A stretch of DNA of 54,712 nt, taken from contig CADCLS010000011.1 of NCBI GenBank assembly GCA_902802375.1, positions 1-54,712 on the forward strand. Direction: 5' to 3'. Made by a program: the position numbers and the translations under genes. Below, in pieces: positions 8,401-16,672 of this stretch. Source of the stretch: Oscillospiraceae bacterium (lineage in GTDB: Bacteria; Bacillota; Clostridia; Oscillospirales; Acutalibacteraceae). Positions within the stretch are counted from its first letter, which is position 1; each line of letters begins with the position of its first letter. The notes beneath the pieces are model-generated. The model ran no database searches. It saw only the letters and a program-made list of their open reading frames with translations, and was not told the origin of the DNA.

Positions 8401-11024
8401 ACATTTTTTGCGTACTGAACGAACGCGACGCTTTTATTTTCAAGGAACTTTAAAAATTTATCGTATCCGCCCCGGAGCTCAAGGTCATGCATAAACTCAT
8501 GTTTAAATATTTCCACATACGCTTCGGCGGCGGTAAGATCAGCCCTGAGTGTTAAAACCTTGCTGTAAGGGTTAAAAGAGCCGTGCTTATCAAGATACGG
8601 GTCCCACTTGATTTTTATATCCGGGTCAAGCTTTTTGGCCGTCTCTTCGATATGTTCTTGCACAATGTTAAGACCGCGACCGTTTATCATATTTTCGTTT
8701 ATCTCGCGCTTATCCGGCTCGGTGAAGATGTTCTCTTCTGATTCGGTACCGCCAACCTCGTCACCGTCATATGCTTCGGCACCTGAATCATCCCCGGCAT
8801 TGTCGCTCTCAGTCACCTCATCAAAACCGTTATCCGCTTCGCTGTCGGTTGCCGATTCTTGCGCTTCTTCCTGTGCTGTAGCATTTTTTGCATTGTCGGC
8901 AAAAAGAACTGCGTCTGCAACGGCAGAGGCGGTTTTTTCATCGAATTCGAACTCCTGAACCTTTTCGATAAACTGAGGAACGGCAATGCCTCTTGTAATA
9001 GCGTATGTATCGTTATTAATACCCTCTTGCCTCGCTATTGACTGTAGCCCCTCCACAGCGCTTTCTATGTTGCCGACTTTGTTTATAGCCGTTTCAACAT
9101 CTCTTGTAATATACGAATACAATTCACCTATAGTCTTCGAATCGTGCGTTTCATTTGCGGTTTGTGCAAGGTCGGAATAAATGTCGCTTCCAAGAGCATA
9201 TTTGATTATGTTATCCGCCTGACCTGCATTTATAGCCAATTGACCTATAGCTTTGTATTCCTTGACCGTCTTTGCGTTTTTAATATAACTGAAGGTCATT
9301 TGACCTCCGCCCATGACAGCGCCGCCTAAAACACCCATAGCGCCCTCGTAGAGGCTTTCTCTTGCCCAGTCCGTCATTCCTTCCAGCGTTACAGGTGAAC
9401 GGTCATACATAAGCCTTGAAAATAGCTTTGATACTGTGCCTTGTAATATTTCCTCGCCGCCTTCTTCAAGTGAAGTGGTGATGAACTCTTTAAGCATTTC
9501 GCCGCCACTTTTGAGGCCTATAAGGTCCTTAGGTAGTGTTTCAACACCACCGCCTATTTCTATGTAAGCGTTAAGCCCCGAAGCCGCCAACGCATAGAGC
9601 ATAGCAATATTAGGATTTGCGCCGTTTGCAAGCGCCTCTTCATAATCATTCCCGGCAGTAGTAGCAAAGCTCATCCAGTATAAAGGATTTTGAGCTAAAC
9701 TCTTTAGCGCAACGCCGATTTTTTCTAATGCACCTGCTTTACCTCTAAGTGATGCGGCTTTATCTACAAGGTTAACAGCTTCACTTCCTCCGGCGGTAGC
9801 AAACGCCAAAACCATATTAGGTATATTCTGAATAACATTCTGTATCAGTTGACCGCCGATGTTTCTATCATCGCCAACCGCTTGAGCCGCTTCGTTTGCT
9901 CTTTTGTTGAATTCGTTTGTCAGCGCATCGCGCGCCGATTTGCCGGATATAATGTTAGGGTCACCGCCCGACATTTCTATTGCAAATTTAATAGGTGTGC
10001 CGAAAATGAATTCGCCTGTAGCACTTAAACCGGTAGCCAGGTTTACTGCACCAGCTTTAACATTTTCGCCTATGTAACTCGCATAGTTATCAAATCTGAC
10101 AGTCCTTTTTAGCGCAGCCGCAACTTCTCTTTCCTCTCTTATTGCCGTTTCGGGTTTTATTCCGAGTGCCTTTAAGGCGGCGCTTTTTTGCCATGCAAAA
10201 GACATTGGCGCAGTGGCTTGCTTGAGCAGTTCGTGTCTCTGTTCAAGTGCCTGCTTTCCCCCATAAAGAACACTGTAATATTTTGCAGCGGCTTTTTCCC
10301 ACGCCTCACGCTTTTGTGTTTCTTCGAGACTTTCGGTGTTTTTACTTCCGCCGATATAACGGTCAACAGCTTTTGAGACAACCCCGACTTTAGCTTTCTG
10401 ATAGCTTTTATACGCTTTATCCATATCCGATTTTAATTTTGACATAGCTTCAGAATTTTGCCGGGTTTGATTGTAGTCTTGGAAATTCTTAAATCCTATT
10501 TCCTTGATTCCTTTAAGCGCTTTAAGAAAATCTACCGTCTTTTTGGTTTCGGCGTCGTTAGTGCTTCTGTGCCATTTTGCGGAAATAACCTTGTCAATCT
10601 GTTCGGGCGTATAATCATCATATTTAGTCTTGCCGGCATCCGCATCCTGAGCAGACTTTACCGCCTTTTTACCTTCATCTGTTAGATTTTCAGGTGTTAT
10701 GACGGTTTGGGGATTTTTCAGTGCGGCATAGCCGCTTTCCATATACTTCTTACCGCCGGTAACGGCATAGAGATTTGAATTATTTTTTGCATACGCCGCT
10801 TCATCAGCTACAGAATTAAAGCCGCGAGAAATCGCGGCTTCTTGCTTTTGTGCATCTGTTAAATGCATCTGCATTGATACCGGCATACCGGGAAGAACTA
10901 ATGGTTCAACTGTGATTTTCCGATTTCCGACAGGCTCACCGATTCTTCCGGAATTGGTTGCAGATTTATTTATATTTTTTGAGCCTACCGGCTCACCGAT
11001 TCTACCGTTCTTGCCATTTATCAT
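2487..11024 (-). CDS. Giant phage polyvalent protein (zincin-like protease, ADP-ribosyltransferase-like and LPD domains)
   Basis: At 2845 residues this is the largest gene in the window. GRIGEPVG occurs twice near the N-terminus (about 7 and 26). Hydrophobic or amphipathic helices span about 380-600. A zincin motif HEFMH at 842-846 is followed by an EAAADFFAD helix, matching metallopeptidase domains of phage polyvalent proteins. Residues about 1026-1206 look like a large-polyvalent-protein-associated domain (LPD3-like, tentative). Residues about 1255-1445 match an ART-PolyVal ADP-ribosyltransferase (WHGTKSGGF, later GYDSIVYTS and NPDIRFSLR). Long coiled coils follow from about 1560, then a C-terminal helical region like LPD38. 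In this position, after the tail hub, it is probably injected with the DNA to modify host targets. Each enzymatic activity is inferred from motifs. Confidence 0.85.
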   Translation of the reverse strand: MINGKNGRIGEPVGSKNINKSATNSGRIGEPVGNRKITVEPLVLPGMPVSMQMHLTDAQKQEAAISRGFNSVADEAAYAKNNSNLYAVTGGKKYMESGYAALKNPQTVITPENLTDEGKKAVKSAQDADAGKTKYDDYTPEQIDKVISAKWHRSTNDAETKKTVDFLKALKGIKEIGFKNFQDYNQTRQNSEAMSKLKSDMDKAYKSYQKAKVGVVSKAVDRYIGGSKNTESLEETQKREAWEKAAAKYYSVLYGGKQALEQRHELLKQATAPMSFAWQKSAALKALGIKPETAIREEREVAAALKRTVRFDNYASYIGENVKAGAVNLATGLSATGEFIFGTPIKFAIEMSGGDPNIISGKSARDALTNEFNKRANEAAQAVGDDRNIGGQLIQNVIQNIPNMVLAFATAGGSEAVNLVDKAASLRGKAGALEKIGVALKSLAQNPLYWMSFATTAGNDYEEALANGANPNIAMLYALAASGLNAYIEIGGGVETLPKDLIGLKSGGEMLKEFITTSLEEGGEEILQGTVSKLFSRLMYDRSPVTLEGMTDWARESLYEGAMGVLGGAVMGGGQMTFSYIKNAKTVKEYKAIGQLAINAGQADNIIKYALGSDIYSDLAQTANETHDSKTIGELYSYITRDVETAINKVGNIESAVEGLQSIARQEGINNDTYAITRGIAVPQFIEKVQEFEFDEKTASAVADAVLFADNAKNATAQEEAQESATDSEADNGFDEVTESDNAGDDSGAEAYDGDEVGGTESEENIFTEPDKREINENMINGRGLNIVQEHIEETAKKLDPDIKIKWDPYLDKHGSFNPYSKVLTLRADLTAAEAYVEIFKHEFMHDLELRGGYDKFLKFLENKSVAFVQYAKNVLKENDIEYKGGNAGAVKALFDLYYEIYTTDERIMPVARKAFTLEDAKREAAADFFADVLFKGKEYRSEIATALKYDNELPEGSYETSLSALEEIAHKDKNLFHHIIEAVKRFISNIKGNKTTRKLEADLARLERKLQDVYESAETKKPTEDGGVKWSIKNIFDSEGNDYGIGVFLDSELLSNLSEKERIKKVKEYVIAISGKVFTAFDKNGKPIQIRIAKSNEKFKNKSGKIVPVNKDLTTKYNKNTVKQESVVLLDELIATARQESSEPSKYPHGWLDDNGNNYWDKWTTFIQDKNKSIWQATLHIANTKSGEKILYDISTIIKVGRSGKSDANPTTNSISENPQKSQEKVSETDSEYLNLAKNPEKNEAKLREMVDEAAKESGYTFEGWHGTKSGGFTSFEKAKIRSGATLYGNMGDGFYFTDNKAVANKYGDGNNTYHVYLKLNKPFIFTSIKDMDKIGILNEYAEKIGKEKLSGLESFVDANKRTGSLISRVVGDGKGFSEYLISQGYDSIVYTSFNYENNTSDKNYVVFEPEQIKSADLVTYDDNGNIIPLSERFNSYNPDIRFSLRGDRLEELRYNPTMFAKRLINKFAIKNVEVEELAGKLRELVAKHNKGGKEWDYNSDGEIVKVPVLDSLIDELSKDLAGYIKPQIYPEAQEALKLIRNTTVYIDDIQRKEILYHYGTLTNFRKSSKLKISPNASISLDSMWQEWAAAYPEYFSADTNSVDMPEEFNRIVNSLENAVEEFDEDGAAEYIAKEIKDILDNTGTRARNREIAQAANEAAKKATEKERARGDKKFEEYRRKESERKYNEAVSKRKREYREKALKLRDKFTKKLGNPKKGSYVPQPFIRAVVDALDIIYDNPIDYDDSKIGGKYYARLEKLNQEIQNASNDTVREALKDKYDRLFRIATNAADKVTEIKKMFDALKSEDAYEATYKDAGDDKLFYERTQMYDENISQMLEVLSRELGDTEAYNYNEHQLRIISEVFAALEKHISDYNKLIRAEERIEVAEVANGFIDEIKRSHGNFKLLSKAMFAQMSPMRLFRMLGNYETGSQAETIADELDKGQKISIEYTMKAEEMLKREILGDKDLFRETKKMFSTKESDLVDSGLVDEKGNKVMITRGMRLSLIMHGRNEQNRNAVMGGVEIPKDLKSYYKNGAAKSKSDTFKAVVPTDALQWFTKLDSSLSDIEKKWIEVFDKYYSEVSAPALNEITMQVYGFKKATVKNYWRIVRTEHFLDKPVDTVVHDALLEHAGYLEKRKNAKNPIFLMDAIDQLQNDIDNHANYYGLVIPLSNFSKVYNYAQYDFDTSSWGTSVKEAIDDKYSGGAVTDYIKKLIADLNGARKREVSIFDRLRGKYAGAVLMLNPRVAVKQTASYPTAAAVIGWKPLLKALAVVEDKNGDKKFIFARAELDEIAKYSPLLWYRMRGNMDVELGSLKEAGSPGDKLAKKMPALLGWINKMDAATVGRLWYASKYYVEDNFKLEKNSPQFYKKTAEIFEKVIEETQPNYSVMQRPEILRSTNALTRAVTMFYTQRLQNANILFDAFMELGTKKDAYKNANATGKDTARAELKEAISKVAHAISSQAVSIVLLNVMELAIRAALSQMKPYRDKDTDEVTASEIFKGLGDGCLETLFGTVVFGSEIYDAVKLGVGAATGQYYGIQVPAVETINDIINSFINDGEWVGNTVKKIKENNITAGEFAEELTAHTLDTFIKAIQPFAGVPIKNVKDLISGIVHSAMDAINGEVFSFEAAVDNNAYNRIVGAKSRTNTQYYHILAEAVINDDKEKYESTLKRLLDSTKPDKDTLSDIKKALKASETVKSEADKALSDVKSKKVYKSLSDDGKEEVEKDIRDAIANEKLLSVKRSSSKKFKQLYEYSKYRDKTDFEKLKKEMLKDGFSDNEIDIGLEVEKFKLLKEQGITVAEWFTAKRALSEENAKKNAEKYKAIQKMDFSAKDKDALWENMK

Positions 11025-11063
11025 ATTTCTACATCCTAATCAAAATATTGTTGCGATAATAGT

Positions 11064-12071
11064 TTATTTTGTCATTTTCTTCACAGTTAACGCAGAAGAT
11101 TTAGCCTTTGTGGTGTTGGGATAGTAGCCCCTGTAATCATTAATACTTCCGTCCCAAATGTAATACTTGCCACCATAGGTGAAAACTCTTTGTATTTGAC
11201 CGTTCATTTCATCAGTCATTCCGGAATCTTTAAGTTTCATTATTTCTCCGTTTTCGTCTTTGCCTAAATTGTTCGGCTGATAACCGTTGCTATAAGTACC
11301 ATATTTGACATTTTGGTGTGTTGTGCCTTTATACGGATTTACGCCTTTCGGGAAACTTGTCTTTTTGCCCGTAATACGGTCAATATAATCATAGTTCCCT
11401 GTACTCGGATTATATGTAACAGTTACGCCGTTTTCTGACAAACTGCCGGTGAAGTTCCTCGATACTAAACCATTAGTTGTGTTTATAAGATTTGTTTTTG
11501 TGCTCGAACCTGTAGACTTGCTTGAAGCTTTTATAAGCGACTTTTGAATTTCCTGCTGATATTTAAGTAGAGCTTTTTGCCTTTCTGTCTCCGCCTCAAC
11601 ATTCGCCTTGTATTCCGATGAGGCATTGTTCGCGGCTAATTGCTCATAACTCTGCTCGATATTTCCTCGCGCCGCAGACTTATTGATTTGTATTGTAGAA
11701 ACCGCTTCGGCAAGCTTTTGAGAAAGGCTGTCAGTGGTCTTTTTTCTCGCCAAATCTATTTTTCCGCGCTGATTATTGTGAGATAGCTCAAGGGCGGTCT
11801 GTTGAGTTAAATTAAGCCCTGAATCTCTAAGTCCTAAATTTGCATTATGCTCGGCGATTTTCTTTTCGAGTATCTGCCTGTTTACGGCATTCCTCTGATA
11901 TTCGTCCTCAAATTCAGTTTTTGCCTGGTCTATTGCTTTATTATAGGTCCCGGTGACATCCGTTATCTGAGTATCATAAATCTTGTCAGAATCGCCGAGA
12001 GCCTTGTTTTTTTGGTCTTTAAGCAATTCCCGGTTGCGTTTTAATAATTCTTCATAGGTTGGTAGACTCAT
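11064..12071 (-). CDS. Probable internal virion or structural protein, coiled coil
   Basis: A 335-residue protein with no family I can name. Residues 1-185 are strongly helical and rich in Gln, Lys, Glu and Ala, as in an extended coiled coil. Residues about 190-320 are rich in Gly, Asn, Tyr and Thr with short beta-like segments such as VTVTYNPSTGNYDYID. It starts with an ATGA overlap on the upstream tail-hub gene and precedes the polyvalent protein. This is where T7-like and related phages place internal core or ejection proteins. A virion role is likely from context; the exact function is unknown. Confidence 0.65.
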   Translation of the reverse strand: MSLPTYEELLKRNRELLKDQKNKALGDSDKIYDTQITDVTGTYNKAIDQAKTEFEDEYQRNAVNRQILEKKIAEHNANLGLRDSGLNLTQQTALELSHNNQRGKIDLARKKTTDSLSQKLAEAVSTIQINKSAARGNIEQSYEQLAANNASSEYKANVEAETERQKALLKYQQEIQKSLIKASSKSTGSSTKTNLINTTNGLVSRNFTGSLSENGVTVTYNPSTGNYDYIDRITGKKTSFPKGVNPYKGTTHQNVKYGTYSNGYQPNNLGKDENGEIMKLKDSGMTDEMNGQIQRVFTYGGKYYIWDGSINDYRGYYPNTTKAKSSALTVKKMTK

Positions 12072-14260
12072 TTCGCTCCTCCAAGTATTCTATAAACAAC
12101 AGATGCATCAGATACTCCGATAGCACCTTTTGAGCTTATCCGTATGCATATTTTTCTTGCGCACGGTACCACCGCGCGAAATGTACGATTCCTTGTATAA
12201 CCGAGTGAACGCCTTTGCGGTTCGGTAGTGACATTGCAAAAGCTTTTGCTATATACCGTTCCTCTATCGGTCATAATCTCAAGGGCCATATCTCTGCCGC
12301 CGTTGTCGGCAAATGATATATTAATTTCAGTAACGCTTTTGTTTCTTGACGGTATTCCAAAATCAAAGTGTTTACTTTCGATAAAAGACGGTATCTCGGT
12401 GGTTTTAATTTCTGCGCCACTTTCTTTCAGTATGTAAAAAGAATCAGTATCCGCTTCACTGTCTTTATTCATAGCCGATATAACAACCCTTGCCGCTTCG
12501 CTTCCGGGTTTCTGCAGTAATGCCGCTACGCCTAATGATTTACCGAAAGAAAAGTACAACCCGGCTTCAGGAAGCTCCCATATATACCACGGTATTTTTG
12601 CGTTGGCATCACCCGATTTTGAAAAAGAGCCAATATACTTAAAGCCTGTATTGCCATAATCGCACACATACGCCCTGTGACCTATAATTAAAGCATAATA
12701 ACCGTCAAGCTCTGCAGCTACCGAAGACTGTATATCGGCGCGCTCTTTTGGAAAATCGCTTTCTATCATTTCGGATATCTGATATATCCGCAGTGCCGTA
12801 TTGTAGCTGTTGATGTAAGCAAGAGTGTAAATATGCCCGATACTGTCAGCCCAAACAAGACGGCCGCCGCAATTTGCCACACTATTCGGCGCATCACACC
12901 CGATAGAGCCGGAGAGCGTAACAAGTGGAAAGAGTGTTGCATTTGCATCGTAATCAATTACTTCCTGATTTATGAGATTATCCGCGGTAATTTCAGCGCC
13001 TTCAGCGTAATATGTATAGTAAATCTCGTCCGGCTTGAAAATAACAAGCTTCTCTCCCTGCTTGCCAAATGCAGTTATTTCTTTTTCACGATTTCCGACA
13101 TACGAATAACAGTTTTCACTAAAATAAAGGGGATTATTAAGTCCACTCCATATAAGCCGTGCTTTTTCCGTCTCCTTTGTGTTACCGCCTAAAAACAGCC
13201 TCGTACCGCCTCGTTTTCCGGCAACGGCTCCTCCGAACCAAGTCGCAAGTGTGCTTTTACATACCAAGTCTCGGCTTTCAGAACTAAGCTCATACGGTAT
13301 TGTAAAAATAATATTATCTTCAACATAATCTTCTTCCGTGAGATAATGGTCCTGATTATTGCTGTTTCTGAAAGTAACCGACCACCCGGTCGTAACTAAT
13401 AGACGAAGTCCATCATTACGCGGCTCGCTCTCTTCGCCGAAACCGTTTGAAAGAACAACTTCATGCTTTGTTGTCACACCGTTCTTATCTGTCACCTCTG
13501 CGGTAAATACTTTTCCGGTAGCCATTTTCATACCTTTAGGGAATGCCGGAAGCCTGTAATACATTCTTATCCTGTGATTATTATCGTCCGTGAGTAATTC
13601 GCGGTTAACCGATGTGTATATTGCCTTGTAATACCCGCATATAAGATTGTAGCCTTCAAACTGCACTGCCGAATAGCTACCGGTCCAGTTATCTACAATT
13701 GTTTGCTTGCCATGTAAAAAGGCAGTTGGTATATATAGTTCTTCTTCAAGCACAGTTTCAAAATTTGCATTCCAAGCACTTTTTAGGCGTTTTTTATGTA
13801 TGACGCCGTTGCCGTTAAATACATATATTTTTTCTTTGTCTTCAAAGGTAAAAAAATCAATTATATCTTTGTCAGATGTCAAATTATTTGCCGGCGTTGA
13901 TGCGCTCATATCTGAGCATCCGTCTGCGCCTATCCAAAAGAAATATACTATTTCACTCCAGAATAGATTTTGATTTTGCGACATTGTAATAAGCGCGCAT
14001 AGCATTCTGCCCTCGCTTACGATTTCCGGGAAAGTTTTGACCTTTTTTGCATTCTTTGTGACATCTGATATAATATCTTGATTTTTAATCACTGCAAGAC
14101 CCGGACGAGTTTTTATTATTCCGTCCTTAAACCATACATTGAGCGCGTCGCTGAGCTGATTATCCGCTATTATTTCACCGTCACGGTAGTTAATTCCGCC
14201 GGAAAGTGGCGGCAGATTCACAGCCCTTATTCCGCCGCCTGATAAACTTGTATATTTCAT
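12068..14260 (-). CDS. Tail hub or DNA-stabilisation protein (P22 gp10 / T7 gp12-like)
   Basis: A 730-residue beta-rich protein. The N-terminus contains GINYRDGEIIADNQLSDALN and then IIKTRPGL. That layout, a list of sites followed by an RPGL segment, is typical of short-tailed phage hub proteins that close the portal channel. Repeated short beta segments with Trp and Tyr fit a propeller-like fold. It lies directly after the small connector gene, in the expected order portal, connector, hub. The family assignment is by pattern only; a general virion structural protein is the alternative. Confidence 0.65.
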   Translation of the reverse strand: MKYTSLSGGGIRAVNLPPLSGGINYRDGEIIADNQLSDALNVWFKDGIIKTRPGLAVIKNQDIISDVTKNAKKVKTFPEIVSEGRMLCALITMSQNQNLFWSEIVYFFWIGADGCSDMSASTPANNLTSDKDIIDFFTFEDKEKIYVFNGNGVIHKKRLKSAWNANFETVLEEELYIPTAFLHGKQTIVDNWTGSYSAVQFEGYNLICGYYKAIYTSVNRELLTDDNNHRIRMYYRLPAFPKGMKMATGKVFTAEVTDKNGVTTKHEVVLSNGFGEESEPRNDGLRLLVTTGWSVTFRNSNNQDHYLTEEDYVEDNIIFTIPYELSSESRDLVCKSTLATWFGGAVAGKRGGTRLFLGGNTKETEKARLIWSGLNNPLYFSENCYSYVGNREKEITAFGKQGEKLVIFKPDEIYYTYYAEGAEITADNLINQEVIDYDANATLFPLVTLSGSIGCDAPNSVANCGGRLVWADSIGHIYTLAYINSYNTALRIYQISEMIESDFPKERADIQSSVAAELDGYYALIIGHRAYVCDYGNTGFKYIGSFSKSGDANAKIPWYIWELPEAGLYFSFGKSLGVAALLQKPGSEAARVVISAMNKDSEADTDSFYILKESGAEIKTTEIPSFIESKHFDFGIPSRNKSVTEINISFADNGGRDMALEIMTDRGTVYSKSFCNVTTEPQRRSLGYTRNRTFRAVVPCARKICIRISSKGAIGVSDASVVYRILGGAK

Positions 14261-14264
14261 CTTC

Positions 14265-14627
14265 TCACCCTTCAGGATTTGGCGTTATATCGCGAATCCT
14301 ATCTGTGTGCGATAATGCCGTGCGCTTGGCGTTGTATAAATGTGAAAACATTGTCTGCTTTTCTCCGTCTCCAACACCGAACGCTATCCACATACACACA
14401 CCGTATACCAACGCGCTTGTTTCAAAAACGCTTAAATCAGATATGTTGCCGTCTAAGCTTTCTATCGGCTGATATTCCTTTCCACTTATAGTGCAAATAT
14501 CCAAAAGTGTTTGATTGATATACTCAATTGAGCTTTTCCGAGCAGTAGCCTCTAAATCGCTATCACCAATTGCGTCATGATACCCTAAGAGGTCAACACA
14601 ACGCTTTGCAATCTCATACCCCGTCAT
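14265..14627 (-). CDS. Head-tail connector protein
   Basis: A 120-residue mostly helical protein starting MTGYEIAKRCVDLLGY. Small helical proteins directly after the portal gene are usually gp4/gp6-type adaptors that extend the portal ring. Its ATG lies inside the last codons of the portal gene (14-nt overlap in another frame), which suggests translational coupling. Assignment rests on size, fold type and position. Confidence 0.65.
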   Translation of the reverse strand: MTGYEIAKRCVDLLGYHDAIGDSDLEATARKSSIEYINQTLLDICTISGKEYQPIESLDGNISDLSVFETSALVYGVCMWIAFGVGDGEKQTMFSHLYNAKRTALSHTDRIRDITPNPEG

Positions 14628-16452
14628 ATCCGTTATTTCCTCTCATCATACTAAGTGCCTGAGCGCGTTTCTCATCATCAAGCGCCATATAATTTTCATA
14701 TGCCTCCGGGTTTTGTTCTCTCAGCGCCTCAATTATTTCCTCATCCGGGATATCGTCCTCGGTAACCTCTTCGCCGTTTTCGCCCCTATCGGGTATAATT
14801 CCCGTCTGCTGCACTCTTCTCGACGCCAAGAGACCGTTAACATCCGGTATAAGACCCTTAGGAACTCTTTCAAGATACTCTTCAAAGGTTATAAACTTAT
14901 TCGTTAGTAAATTCCCGAGGTTAGATATAGCTACAGCTTCACTGTAAAGTGTAGATGCGCCTACATCAATTTTGGCGGTGATAACAAGGTTTTTATATCT
15001 CTCCGCATCAAACATTAAATATCGGGTACCGGCGCTATCCTTAACCTTAATAGCTCTCTTGCCGTACATCGTAATCCAAAAGTCCGCCCATATCCGCGCA
15101 ATATCCTCAATGGCGGAATAATAGCGGTTTTGATATACCTGCATCGGTGCCGTTGCCGCTTCACGCGCCTGAACTATTGCCGCGGCATTGTCCGGTCTTA
15201 TCTGACCGAGTGCGGCATCGGTAGCGCCGGCATCGGTTAAGATGTTTGTTGCAAAGTTTTGTGTAAATGTTTCGAACATAGTCCCGAAGTTAGGCGGCAC
15301 AACATAATGCATAGCGCCTCTTACATCTTCTGAACCACCGAAAACCTTGATTATCTCGCCCGGGTCATTGCTTACATCCCCAGGTACAATGTCACCGTTT
15401 ACTATGAGCTTAGGCATACCGGCAAGCTGTCTTGCCCAAACGCTGATAGCGTGTGATTTATTAAGAGCTATCTGATTGGGTATCTGATATGTAATCTCAC
15501 TGTCACCGTAAGCACAGCTCCTGCGTTGCTCCCAACAGAATTTTGCTATCGGGTACCGGTGAATTCTCAAATCCCATTCAGGGCGAATAATAACATTCTT
15601 TGTCGCCATTATTCCGTGAACGGTCTCTACGCCGTTACCGTCAGAGACCTTAAAGAACTTTGTAATCACAGTTACCCTGCGTGAGTTTTCAGGTTCCTTT
15701 TCGCCTATATCACCGCTATTTTTGTAGTATTCGCCTACCTCGTCAGGCTTAATATCACCTTTAGCCTTATTTTCCTCGGCTATTGCAATAACCTTGTCTA
15801 TATCGAGCCTTCGGGCAATAATAATATACGGTTGGTCCTCAACCTCATCACCGTTTGCATCACCAAACACAACATTTTCTATATCTAAAATCTCACCGTC
15901 TATATCGCCTCTAATGACTTTTTGTCTGTTCTCATCTGCATAAAGACCGGTGAGAATTTTATCGTTCCAATATGTATAAAAGACACCGGTCCCGGAAATG
16001 TATGCATTCCTGAGAAATCGGTCTAATTTAGTCTCAAATTTAATTCTTTCGGCAGTGGTGGAAAAATAATCACTGAGTGCATTCATCACAACCGATATTT
16101 CGGCATTATCTGCCGGCGACTGCGGCACATTACCCGCAATAAAATCTTCTCTTATAGCTTTTTTCTCTTCTTCAAGGTCGGTAGTATCAGGTACACCGTC
16201 GGCCGAATAATTTACAGCCTTTGGTGCTGCGTTTACTGCCGATATTTTATACTCACCTATGCGCTTAATTATATTTCTGCGTGTAAGAGGCTTATCATTG
16301 CCGGCATTAACTCCGCGCCACTGGTCGCCCACAAAAAAGCGTTCGTTCATCTTGGCTTGCTCGTGTATGCCTTTATCGCCTATACCCTCTTTATAGGTTT
16401 GTCCTTTTCGAAATTCATCCCATATCCTTTCAAGTATTGATTTATTATCCAT
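14614..16452 (-). CDS. Phage portal protein
   Basis: A 612-residue protein. The N-terminus shows the portal-like stretch NERFFVGDQWRG, then RRNIIKRIGEYKISAVNAAP. The middle has RNAYISGTGVFYTYW, and GQIRPDNAAAIVQAREAA is followed by the helical region that lines the channel. The C-terminus is acidic with an EEIIEAL-type helix. Length and pattern fit the large portals of short-tailed Gram-positive phages. It forms the dodecameric vertex through which DNA is packaged and ejected. It lies downstream of the capsid gene, not before the scaffold as usual. Confidence 0.85.
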   Translation of the reverse strand: MDNKSILERIWDEFRKGQTYKEGIGDKGIHEQAKMNERFFVGDQWRGVNAGNDKPLTRRNIIKRIGEYKISAVNAAPKAVNYSADGVPDTTDLEEEKKAIREDFIAGNVPQSPADNAEISVVMNALSDYFSTTAERIKFETKLDRFLRNAYISGTGVFYTYWNDKILTGLYADENRQKVIRGDIDGEILDIENVVFGDANGDEVEDQPYIIIARRLDIDKVIAIAEENKAKGDIKPDEVGEYYKNSGDIGEKEPENSRRVTVITKFFKVSDGNGVETVHGIMATKNVIIRPEWDLRIHRYPIAKFCWEQRRSCAYGDSEITYQIPNQIALNKSHAISVWARQLAGMPKLIVNGDIVPGDVSNDPGEIIKVFGGSEDVRGAMHYVVPPNFGTMFETFTQNFATNILTDAGATDAALGQIRPDNAAAIVQAREAATAPMQVYQNRYYSAIEDIARIWADFWITMYGKRAIKVKDSAGTRYLMFDAERYKNLVITAKIDVGASTLYSEAVAISNLGNLLTNKFITFEEYLERVPKGLIPDVNGLLASRRVQQTGIIPDRGENGEEVTEDDIPDEEIIEALREQNPEAYENYMALDDEKRAQALSMMRGNNGYDGV

Positions 16453-16462
16453 TAATCACGCC

Positions 16463-16609
16463 TCACTTCTTTGAGGTTTTTTTCTTTGGTTTCTGAGCTA
16501 CAGGAGCAGTTATTTCCGCATACGGCTTCCAACCATTATCTTTAAGCTCTTCTGCTCTGCGCGAGTTGACATCTAAAATACAGCTTTTCTCGGGGTTAAT
16601 CATTTTCAT
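16463..16609 (-). CDS. Small basic phage protein, 48 residues
   Basis: A short open frame in the gap between portal and capsid genes, with a good AAGGAG site 8-9 nt before the ATG. The protein begins MKMINPEKSCILDVNSRRAE and ends in a lysine-rich tail. An in-frame second ATG follows two codons later. The N-terminal pattern, with a short hydrophobic strand followed by a helix and GWKPY, resembles small head-associated proteins found beside capsid genes in many Firmicutes phages. Function unknown. Confidence 0.65.
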   Translation of the reverse strand: MKMINPEKSCILDVNSRRAEELKDNGWKPYAEITAPVAQKPKKKTSKK

Positions 16610-16633
16610 TTTGCTATCTCCTTAAAACAGCCC

Positions 16634-16658
16634 GAAAGGGCGGAAGAACCGCCCTTTC
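16634..16658 (-). terminator. Hairpin after major capsid gene
   Basis: A 10-bp perfect stem (GAAAGGGCGG with its complement) and a five-base loop, 15 nt after the capsid stop codon. On the minus strand only a weak T tract follows (GCTGTTTT). On the plus strand it is followed by six T. It may limit transcription past the capsid gene or block antisense reads. Confidence 0.5.
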
Positions 16659-16672
16659 AGTTTTTTCACATA

